Of a stretch of 9,522 bases of DNA, positions 1 to 5,472 are shown in pieces. This DNA comes from JAJPHU01 sp035553375. Its GTDB lineage: Bacteria > Planctomycetota > Planctomycetia > Gemmatales > Gemmataceae. Positions within the stretch are counted from its first letter, which is position 1, and each line of letters starts with the position of its first letter. A model generated the notes under the pieces. It was given only the letters and a program-made list of their open reading frames with translations. It had not been told where the DNA came from and made no database searches. A program made the position numbers and the translations under genes. The stretch lies in contig DATNCY010000346.1 in the NCBI GenBank assembly GCA_035553375.1, forward strand, positions 1 through 9,522, in the 5' to 3' direction.

Positions 1-140
1 AGGTGCTGGGCGATGTCACCGGCGTGACCGGACTGAAGATCATCCGGGCTATCCTGGCCGGCCAACGCGATCCGCTGAAGCTGGCCCAATTGCGTGATCG
101 CCGTTGCCAGCACAGCGTCGCGGAGATTGCTCAGGCACTC
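1..140 (+). mobile_element. Truncated IS110-family element (internal transposase part)
   Basis: This is the mobile-element part of the chimeric frame. It encodes the conserved VTGVTGLKIIRAI and RDPLKLAQLRD segment typical of IS110-family transposases. The similarity ends abruptly after codon 46 (CTC at 138-140), in the middle of the transposase gene, so no right end of the element is present. The left part lies outside the window. Confidence 0.7.
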
Positions 141-254
141 GCTGTTCCTGAACCATCCACTCTTGTCCTAATTGGGACGGCTTTCTTCACGGGTCTCGGC
201 TACATCGGCTTACGCCGGAGAAAGCCGGCAGTGGCTGAGTACGCCAGTAAGTAA
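3..254 (+). pseudogene. IS110 transposase fragment fused in frame to a PEP-CTERM tail
   Basis: The frame is open from the window edge, so the true start lies upstream; the GTG at position 3 is probably an internal valine. Residues 1-46 (DVTGVTGLKIIRAILAG, RDPLKLAQLRD, then AEIAQAL) match the segment of IS110-family transposases between the N-terminal DEDD catalytic domain and the C-terminal transposase_20 domain. After residue 46 the sequence changes to AVPEPSTLVLIG, a hydrophobic stretch and a GLRRRK basic end, which is a complete PEP-CTERM sorting tail (VPEPS at residues 48-52, membrane segment about 53-70, basic cluster 71-74). Ten more residues precede the TAA stop. The transposase lacks its C-terminal half and the PEP-CTERM protein lacks its whole body, so a deletion probably joined two genes. 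A functional product is unlikely. Family calls come from motif recognition. Confidence 0.75.
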
Positions 255-375
255 GCAGGACCAATAACCGCCTCGTAGTCCACTCGACTCCGTGTAGGGT
301 GACAGGGAATCTGCATGACGGAGGCTTGACGACAGAGCGACCGCGCGAGAGGATCTGGGGGGACTGGAGGCGACC

Positions 376-729
376 ATGTATGCCGGAGAAGTCGTGATCC
401 TCGTCGTGTTCCTCGTGAACTCATGTGTTCTGCTCGGGCTCGGCATCCCGCTCGCCATGGGCCGGGTGGGGCCGAACCCGCTCTACGGCTTCCGCACGCC
501 GGCGACGCTCCGGGATCCCGCCGTGTGGTATCCGGTGAACCGCGTGGCTGGCCGCTGGCTGGCAGCGACAGCCATCGCTGTCGCGTGCTCCGCCGCCTTC
601 ACGTTCTTCGCCCGGCTCGGCCTCCCGGCTGCGCCCCTGATCAACCTCGTGCCGCTCATGGCTGGCGTCGTCGGAATGGTCATCCACGGCGCGCTCATTG
701 CCCGACGCTTGGCAGAACGCCGCCTGTGA
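376..729 (+). CDS. SdpI-family integral membrane protein
   Basis: A 117-residue membrane protein. Hydrophobic stretches at about residues 5-28, 62-80 and 84-108 suggest three membrane segments. Between the first two lies the family hallmark: NPLYGFRTPATL (34-45), then DPAVWYPVNRVAGRW (47-61), the conserved N-x-x-YG-R-TP-T and W-x-x-N-R-x-x-G-R-W pattern of SdpI proteins. The name-giving Bacillus SdpI gives immunity against the SdpC toxin and takes part in signalling; most other members have no known function, so immunity here is inference. The ATG at 376 has GGAGG at 366-370, five bases upstream. The protein is shorter than full-length Bacillus SdpI and matches the short single-domain version. 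Two small genes follow in the same direction, 49 bases later. Confidence 0.85.
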   Translation: MYAGEVVILVVFLVNSCVLLGLGIPLAMGRVGPNPLYGFRTPATLRDPAVWYPVNRVAGRWLAATAIAVACSAAFTFFARLGLPAAPLINLVPLMAGVVGMVIHGALIARRLAERRL

Positions 730-764
730 ACCTCAACCCGACCGTTACTCCGGGCCTTAGTGAC

Positions 765-770
765 AGGAGG
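765..770 (+). promoter_or_regulatory. Strong ribosome binding site (AGGAGG)
   Basis: A perfect AGGAGG lies 8 bases before the first of two adjacent ATG codons (779 and 782). It supports translation start at 779 or 782 and shows that the small gene downstream is a real gene. Confidence 0.7.
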
Positions 771-778
771 ATTCAGCG

Positions 779-1093
779 ATGATGGAAGCCGAAGCGTCGT
801 TGGACGCCCTCCGCTCGGCCGTCCAGTTGGCGTGCCAGCCGCAGAATGCCAGCCGAATCATCGCTGGCCGTCATCAAGTGCTCGCCATGCCCCGAGCCTG
901 GGTGCTTGAGAAGATCGAGCAGGTGGCGGCAAAGTCACTGGACCTGTCGGACTACTGGGAATATCGCCGGCTTCTGGAACTGGCAGATCTGCTCGACCAA
1001 GGGCTTGTGAGGCGATTGGTACTTTTGGGCCTGAAGAGCAGCGATGATGATGTGCGGGAGGCTGCGGAGGACTATCGGGGGCACCCGACCTGA
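779..1093 (+). CDS. Hypothetical protein, 104 residues, possible immunity-type
   Basis: A soluble, mostly helical-looking protein without signal peptide or membrane segment. The most characteristic part is the C-terminal half, YWEYRRLLELADLLDQG (59-75), then VRRLVLLGLKSSDDDVREAAEDY (77-99). It resembles the end of small bacterial proteins often found near polymorphic-toxin immunity genes. I recognise this as a recurrent pattern but cannot name a family. The start is set by AGGAGG at 765-770; two ATG codons follow each other at 779 and 782. The TGA stop (1091-1093) is followed one base later by an ATG at 1095, which suggests translational coupling with the next gene. Its place after an SdpI-family gene fits a small immunity-like cluster, but this is inference. 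Confidence 0.65.
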   Translation: MMEAEASLDALRSAVQLACQPQNASRIIAGRHQVLAMPRAWVLEKIEQVAAKSLDLSDYWEYRRLLELADLLDQGLVRRLVLLGLKSSDDDVREAAEDYRGHPT

Positions 1094-1156
1094 AATGACG
1101 TTCTTCACCTATCTGCATGTCTGGTCGCCCTCGACAGACACACGGGGGATCGCCAG

Positions 1157-1438
1157 GTGGTGTTCGGGCTGGTCTACGACGAGGGGGCGGAGGGCGCGTT
1201 CTACCTGTTCCTCAGCGACGACCGCGCTTGGGTGCATCTTGCTGCCGGTTCCTGCCGCACGGCCCGCGGGAGGGCCGTGCCGGAGTTGGGTTCTTCGGTG
1301 ATCTTCCGGCTGGACAACGGCGAGGAACGCATGATCCCGGTGGAGCGAACCGTGGCGAGGGAGCAGGGCCTGAAGGCGCTGCGCTACTGGTTCAGCACCG
1401 AGCAGGCGTGGCCTGAACTGAATTGGGTTCACGCTTGA
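1157..1438 (+). CDS. Small hypothetical protein, weakly Imm1-like; 5' end uncertain
   Basis: The convincing part is FGLVYDEGAEGAFYLFL, followed by a middle region and the ending ERMIPVERTVAREQGLKALRY, then WPELNWVHA. The layout (beta-rich start, acidic middle, helix, final proline and tryptophan) recalls Imm1-type immunity proteins, but similarity is weak. As listed, it starts at GTG 1157 with GGGGGA at 1144-1149 seven bases upstream (93 residues); the next codon is also GTG. Alternatively the gene starts at ATG 1095, one base after the previous stop, reading MTFFTYLHVWSPSTDTRG. This works only if one G is missing from the G5 run at 1144-1148; restoring it gives about 113 residues with DRQVVFGLVYDE following smoothly. 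The coupled start and the protein-like N-terminus favour the broken-gene view, but neither is proven. Confidence 0.55.
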   Translation: MVFGLVYDEGAEGAFYLFLSDDRAWVHLAAGSCRTARGRAVPELGSSVIFRLDNGEERMIPVERTVAREQGLKALRYWFSTEQAWPELNWVHA

Positions 1439-1765
1439 AGAGCCGGATCCGCCTCGCGGCGGGCAACAACCCCGTAATGTTTCGGGCTTCACCCTATCCC
1501 GCACACCCCACCCTATCGATAGTCGATTGCACGAGCCGGGATGCCGGTCTATTCTCTGGGCATGCCCGAGCAGTGCCAACCCACTTCCCAAAACATCGAG
1601 AACGCCGCGATTCGAGCCGCCAGCGCCGACAAGCAGAACGCCGCTTAGCGCGAGGTCATGGCCTGGGCTGACAAGATTATGCGACCGGAGTTGTATCCTT
1701 CCGTAGGCTCCGCGTATTACGCTGCCGTTTCGAGTCGGAGAGTCAAGCGCGGGTCGAGAGGCTCG
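1439..1765. other. Stretch without a convincing gene
   Basis: I see no credible coding region, RNA gene or terminator here. Short open stretches on the + strand (for example from ATG 1562 with an in-frame TAG at about 1646, and an open frame 1658-1912) have no recognisable protein character. A 10-bp palindrome, CTATCGATAG, lies at 1513-1522. The segment separates the + strand small-gene cluster from the end of the convergent - strand gene, and its far side is entered by that gene's unrelated 3' extension. It could be remnant DNA from a rearrangement. Confidence 0.4.
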
Positions 1766-3238
1766 CTATGCGATCTTTCGGGCACCCGGACGGCGCTTCC
1801 TCGAAGCGCGTACTCCGCGGGGCGGCTGGCAGGATTGCCTACCAAGCCAGTAGGAAATGATATGGGCGATATCGAACGAACGCCTGGTCCTCTCGGGTAT
1901 GAGGGAGGGTGAAGGCTTGGATAAACTCATCCGTGCCCGGATACATGCGCACTCGTCCGGCTCGGATAGGCTACTTGCTTTCAAATTTGAAAACGCCCCA
2001 CGCGCCGCCTCCTGAAATCCTCGTCTCACCTCCGATGCATCGGAATTTGGAAAATTCGCACGCTGAACCATAAGAATGTAGACGCGCTTGGTTCCGGGAT
2101 CAATCCATGCCTGGGTGCCGTAGGCTCCTCCGTGGCCGAAAGTGCCCGGTGAGAGCATGGCGGTGGTGCCCTGAGGCTCGCGGACAACGCACCAGCCGAG
2201 GCCCCAACCGTTGCCGTCCGTGAAGCCGGTCTTGAGGCCGCCGGTCTGAATCGTGGTCATGAGCTTGACGGTCTCCGGCTTGAGGTAGCGCTTGCCGTCA
2301 AGCTCGCCGCCGCGCAGGAGCATTTGGCAAAAGCGCACGTAATCCGATGCGGTGGAAAAAAGACCGCCGTTCGGCGCGGGGAAGCGGTCCCGGTTCGTCG
2401 GTGATCTGCCGTTGAGGAAACCGATGGCGGTCACTTCGAGATCACCCTTGTCTGTGCGCCGGTACGACTTGGCGAGGCGCGGCAGTTGCCTCTCCGTGAG
2501 ATAGAAGGTGGTGTCTTTCATCCCCATTGGGTCGAAGAGTCGCCGTTGGAGTAGCTTTTCGAGCGGTTCACCCGTGACCACCTCGGCGATTCGCCCGCCG
2601 GTGTTAATTCCGGACTGACAGTAGGCCCATTTCGAGCCTGGTGTGAATCGAACCGGCTTGGCGACATAAAGGGGGATGACCGAGGCCAGCGTCTTACAAG
2701 CGCGCGCCTGGTCGGCAGAGATTTCGCCCATACCCGAGGTGTGCGTGAGCAAGTGGCGGATCGTGACACGGGCCGGTTTGCCGTCCGCGGTCTTGAGTCT
2801 CTTAAATTCCGGCAAGTATTTCTCCACCGGATCGTCTACCGAAAGAAGGCCCTCGTCCTGGAGCATGAGCAGCAGCGTGGCGAGAATCGGCTTGCTCATG
2901 GACGCGATCCAGAAGATAGCGTCCGTCCGCATCATCTGGTCAGGGTTGATACTCGCTTTGCCCGTCGCATCCAGATGAATGACCCGGTCGGGTGTCGCGA
3001 CCAGGGTCACCGCCCCGGCAATCTCCTTAGCGGCGATGTCTTTGTGCAGCCGATCGCTGATAGCCGCGACGGCGGGCGGTGTGCTTTTCTCCGCCTTGTC
3101 TGGGTCCGCTTTAGCCCGCTGCTCGGCCAAGGTCTTGCGAAACGCCCGCTCCTTTTGCGCGACGTACTCCTTGTAGCCTTCGGGATTCACAAAGGCGTTT
3201 GCCTGTCCCTTCTTGAGGCGGTCATACCGTTCCACCAT
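1766..3238 (-). CDS. Serine beta-lactamase-like domain; 3' part of a frameshifted MBL-serine hydrolase fusion
   Basis: Downstream half of a split gene; coding continuity reaches about 3256, and 3238 is only the first ATG after the break. It begins with the missing end of the metallo-lactamase (HGGYYGMVERYDRLKKG, NPEGYKEYVAQKERAFRKTL), then a charged linker (DPDKAEKSTPPA), then a class C/PBP-like domain. That domain carries SMSK (nucleophile serine codon 2900-2902), HLLTHTSGM, YCQSG where YxN is usual (tyrosine codon 2621-2623), and GHGGAYG in place of KTG (histidine codon 2132-2134). Such enzymes are serine hydrolases: beta-lactamases, D,D-peptidases or esterases; the substrate cannot be told. 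Family-like sequence ends near 1980 after FQEAARGAFSNLK. The frame then runs about 70 codons of unfamiliar Arg/Ser/Pro-rich sequence to the TAG at 1766-1768, suggesting that the original stop was lost. Confidence 0.8.
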   Translation of the reverse strand: MVERYDRLKKGQANAFVNPEGYKEYVAQKERAFRKTLAEQRAKADPDKAEKSTPPAVAAISDRLHKDIAAKEIAGAVTLVATPDRVIHLDATGKASINPDQMMRTDAIFWIASMSKPILATLLLMLQDEGLLSVDDPVEKYLPEFKRLKTADGKPARVTIRHLLTHTSGMGEISADQARACKTLASVIPLYVAKPVRFTPGSKWAYCQSGINTGGRIAEVVTGEPLEKLLQRRLFDPMGMKDTTFYLTERQLPRLAKSYRRTDKGDLEVTAIGFLNGRSPTNRDRFPAPNGGLFSTASDYVRFCQMLLRGGELDGKRYLKPETVKLMTTIQTGGLKTGFTDGNGWGLGWCVVREPQGTTAMLSPGTFGHGGAYGTQAWIDPGTKRVYILMVQRANFPNSDASEVRRGFQEAARGAFSNLKASSLSEPDECACIRARMSLSKPSPSLIPERTRRSFDIAHIISYWLGRQSCQPPRGVRASRKRRPGARKIA

Positions 3239-3935
3239 TCCGTAATAGCCGCCGTGCACCGAGAAACACGTCGCAGGACAAGCTCTTAAGAACCTTGAAA
3301 GTCTTGGCAAAGTCGGCGGCGATTTCGGGGTAGTCCTTGTTGTTGACCAGCTGAAACCCCGGATTGACGTTGGGGCTGCCAATGACCACGACATCGTATT
3401 TCTTGCCGCCGTCCTCGACCCGCCATGTCCACGTCGTGCATCCACGCGTGTGGCCGGGCGTCCAACGAGCGACCAGCGTGACGCCCCCGAGTTTGACTTC
3501 ATCGCGATCCTCCAGAACGCGATCGACCTTGCAGGGGTCCCAGCGGCTGGTCGTGTACAGGTATTGGCCCTTGCCGCCCGCAGCGATGACCTTGTCGTCG
3601 CCGCGCATGACATAGACCTTGGTGCCGGTCGCTTTTTGCAGCAGGGCATGACCCGCAACATGGTCCGAGTGGGCATGGCTGGCCAGCAAAATCTTGACAT
3701 CGGTCATCTTGAAGCCGAGCGACTCGACCGATTTTTGAATCAAGGGGACCGTGCGTTCAAAGCCGCTATTGATGAGAATATGCCCCTTGGGAGTGGTTAT
3801 CAGATAGGTGGCCAAATCCTTGGAACCGACGTAGTAAACATTGCCGACGACCTTGTGCGCCGGGAATGGCTCGTACCAATCGGCGGGACCTTGTCCAACG
3901 GCGGTCATGACCAGCGCCAAGGTAGTGAGAAGCAT
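3222..3935 (-). CDS. B3-type metallo-beta-lactamase fold protein; 5' part of the frameshifted fusion
   Basis: Exported zinc hydrolase domain. Counting from ATG 3935, residues 1-16 form a hydrophobic signal sequence lacking basic residues; then come WYEPFPAHKVVGNVYYVG, the zinc motif HAHSDH (87-92), TPGHTRG with the third zinc-1 histidine (162), and DYPEIAADFAKTFKVLKS followed by CDVFLGA. The HAHxDH motif, the WYEPF start and the spacing are those of subclass B3 metallo-beta-lactamases. The next expected residues, HGGYYGM with the last zinc-2 ligand (His263 in standard numbering), lie in another frame. The frame shifts near 3257 (net -2 or +1), leaving about a dozen aberrant residues before a stop at 3222. 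A TTG at 3956 is an alternative start, but ATG 3935 with GGGAG nine bases upstream is better. As read, the product would be inactive. Confidence 0.85.
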   Translation of the reverse strand: MLLTTLALVMTAVGQGPADWYEPFPAHKVVGNVYYVGSKDLATYLITTPKGHILINSGFERTVPLIQKSVESLGFKMTDVKILLASHAHSDHVAGHALLQKATGTKVYVMRGDDKVIAAGGKGQYLYTTSRWDPCKVDRVLEDRDEVKLGGVTLVARWTPGHTRGCTTWTWRVEDGGKKYDVVVIGSPNVNPGFQLVNNKDYPEIAADFAKTFKVLKSLSCDVFLGARRLLRNGGTV

Positions 3936-4062
3936 AGGAAGGATCTCCCGATTCAAACAACAGATTGCTTGCCGAATAAGCTAACAGATCAGGGAGCAAT
4001 CGCCAGTTACAAAGGCGATCGTCATGAGCCGGATGCAAATGGTTTGCAGGGCATCCTCCTTG
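3936..4062 (-). other. Intergenic stretch with inverted repeats
   Basis: The 127 bases between the glycoside hydrolase stop and the metallo-lactamase start hold two short inverted repeats: TGCAAA-TGG-TTTGCA at 4034-4048, nested in GGATGC/GCATCC at 4031-4036 and 4051-4056, and ATCGCC/GGCGAT at 3999-4004 and 4014-4019. Neither is followed by a T-run on the - strand, so they are weak terminator candidates. They could instead be RNA structures in a joint transcript. Confidence 0.3.
3945..3949 (-). promoter_or_regulatory. Ribosome binding site that decides the MBL start
   Basis: Read on the - strand this is GGGAG, nine bases before ATG 3933-3935. The upstream in-frame TTG at 3954-3956 has no comparable site, so the ATG is the likely start and the site itself lies in the region a longer call would translate. 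Confidence 0.55.
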
Positions 4063-5166
4063 TTAATTCGACGCCAACAATTCGGTCGCGAAGAGCAGGC
4101 CCATCGCGCCGCCGCGGTCGTCACGGCCGTTGATCGCGGGGCGTTCAAAGTAGGCGCGGAGCGTTTGCTGCTTGCCCGTGCCCGTGCAGACATTGACCAG
4201 CTTGCCGTCGGCGCCGGTTCGCTCCTTGACGGCTCTCCAGGCCCTATCGACGCAGGAGCGGTAATCGTCCTTGGCCAGCCAGCCGCGGCGGATGCCGCGC
4301 TGCATTGCCAAGCCAATCATACAGGTGCAAGAATATTCATTGTAGCTATTCGGATGGTCGATGACCTGATGCCAGCAGCCGGTCTTGATGTCCTGATGAG
4401 GCAAGAGGGCGGCCATGTGTTTCTGGAATTCGGCGATCAGGTCCTTCTTCGCGGGATGGTCGTCGGGCCAGTCGCTCAGGGCGAACGCAAGGCCGAGCGC
4501 GGGGAAGCCGTTGCCTCGTCCCCACGCGGCCTCGCACAAAGGCGAATGCCGATAGATGCCGTCGCGTCGCAGGCACAGTTTCCGCATCGAAGCGAAGTGC
4601 GTGGCGGCCGCATCGAAGTACTTCCGCTCGCCGGTGAGCTTTCCCGTCGCCGCGAGGATTGGCCCGGCCATGAAGACCGCGTCGCTCATCTCGTTGTGAA
4701 AGGGCATTAGCGCCAGCGGCTTGCCGTCCTTGCCGAAAACCTGGTCCGCCGCGGCGCGGCATAAGAGCGTCCAGCGTTCGCGGTCTTTTCCTTTCGACCG
4801 CAGTGCCAATTCCGCGAAGATCAGGTGGCCCGCTTGTTCGCTCCCGGACTTGGGGACCGGCGATTTTTCACCGCGCCGGAACGGCGCAACGATCTTATCG
4901 ACTTCCTCCGCGTACTTCGGCTCGCCCGTTGATTCGCTCAGGCGCAGTTTCGCAATCAGCGGCAACGCCGGAATGTACGCGGCCTGATCGAGCTTCATGC
5001 CATAAACGACGGCGAGCTGCTCAGCCACCTGCCTCGGCGAACGAGCGAGTCTCTCGCGATCCCCCTCTCCCAGCGACTTTTCCGGGGCGGACATCCCCGA
5101 TCCGAGCGGCAGCGCGAATGTCAGAGCAATCCAGGCCCAACGAACGACTGCGATACGACTCGACAT
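4063..5166 (-). CDS. Glycoside hydrolase family 88/105-like protein, exported
   Basis: A 367-residue protein with a signal sequence (hydrophobic about 8-24, ending GSGMSA). The rest is a helical (alpha/alpha)6-barrel type of sequence. Family hallmarks are MSDAVFMAGP (160-169) with the candidate catalytic aspartate D162, YRHS with H207, AAWGRGNGF (213-221), LLPHQDIKTGCWHQVID (254-270) and EYSCTCMIG (277-285). Known GH88/GH105 enzymes hydrolyse unsaturated glucuronyl or galacturonyl groups left by polysaccharide lyases, for example on pectin or ulvan fragments; substrate is not visible here. The length agrees with the family. ATG 5166 is chosen because GAGGAA lies six bases upstream (5173-5178) and a signal peptide follows; the frame stays open further upstream, but that part looks non-coding. 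No lyase or sugar transporter is seen nearby. Confidence 0.87.
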   Translation of the reverse strand: MSSRIAVVRWAWIALTFALPLGSGMSAPEKSLGEGDRERLARSPRQVAEQLAVVYGMKLDQAAYIPALPLIAKLRLSESTGEPKYAEEVDKIVAPFRRGEKSPVPKSGSEQAGHLIFAELALRSKGKDRERWTLLCRAAADQVFGKDGKPLALMPFHNEMSDAVFMAGPILAATGKLTGERKYFDAAATHFASMRKLCLRRDGIYRHSPLCEAAWGRGNGFPALGLAFALSDWPDDHPAKKDLIAEFQKHMAALLPHQDIKTGCWHQVIDHPNSYNEYSCTCMIGLAMQRGIRRGWLAKDDYRSCVDRAWRAVKERTGADGKLVNVCTGTGKQQTLRAYFERPAINGRDDRGGAMGLLFATELLASN

Positions 5167-5198
5167 GAGCGGTTCCTCAACAGCTTTGTTTCCGAGGG

Positions 5199-5327
5199 CT
5201 ATGAGTTCGATTCCGGACGTCGGATCCTCTGCGCCGGATCGGCGTAGGGGATGTCGCGTTTGACGCCCTGGGCTTGCGCTTCGGACAGGAAAGCGACGGT
5301 GACGAGAAGAGGGAAGACGCGATTCAT
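5199..5327 (-). pseudogene. Remnant of a secreted alpha/beta-hydrolase (esterase), N-terminus only
   Basis: A 42-codon frame reading MNRVFPLLVTVAFLSEAQAQ, a typical signal peptide with an AQAQ cleavage region, followed by GVKRDIPYADPAQ. The mature start strongly resembles the first residues of planctomycete esterase/lipase-like alpha/beta-hydrolases, which continue with a conserved RQ-x-LDVYAP segment and the catalytic domain. Here the next residues are unrelated and a TAG stop follows at 5199-5201, so the catalytic part is missing. ATG 5327 has AAGGA about eight bases upstream; an in-frame ATG at 5336 is also possible. The frame ends 32 bases before the glycoside hydrolase start on the same strand. 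It could still be translated as a small secreted peptide; I favour a deletion remnant. Confidence 0.55.
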
Positions 5328-5366
5328 GGTACTCATCCTTTTCCGGCATCAGGGCCAGATTCTGGA

Positions 5367-5395
5367 TTACCTGGAGCCTCCGTAGACGATACAAT
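5367..5395 (+). promoter_or_regulatory. Possible promoter of the PSCyt-like/DUF1501 operon
   Basis: In the 145-base gap between divergent reading frames, TTACCT (5367-5372) and TACAAT (5390-5395) are spaced by exactly 17 bases. The -10-like box is close to the TATAAT consensus, while the -35-like box matches poorly. No operator repeat was recognised. This is consensus matching only. Confidence 0.25.
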
Positions 5396-5472
5396 GGCAT
5401 CCTACGAAGTTTGTGGCCTGCCTTACTCACGATTCTTGTCGATGACCTAGCTCCCTGGGATACGAGGGTCTC

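Noticed and set aside
1440..1765. Group II intron, structured RNA or tRNA
   Set aside because: No cloverleaf, no domain V-like hairpin and no intron-encoded protein recognised.
1658..1912. 84-codon + strand frame in the gene-poor stretch
   Set aside because: No ribosome site, no recognisable motif, odd composition; it also overlaps the - strand extension, which is itself doubtful.
3252..3262. Programmed ribosomal frameshift joining the two lactamase domains
   Set aside because: No slippery heptamer, rare-codon or stop context and no clear stimulatory structure at the junction; a simple indel explains it better.
2741..3289. 182-codon + strand open frame antisense to the serine hydrolase
   Set aside because: Overlaps well-supported motifs on the opposite strand and has no recognisable protein features; typical antisense artefact of GC-rich DNA.
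3257..3700. Open frame upstream of the serine hydrolase part on the - strand
   Set aside because: It is an out-of-frame reading of the metallo-lactamase region, with Arg/Ser/Thr-rich low-quality protein; real coding in this frame begins only at about 3256.
3450..4710. Two + strand open frames of about 227 codons antisense to the metallo-lactamase and glycoside hydrolase
   Set aside because: They mirror conserved - strand genes and contain no known motif.
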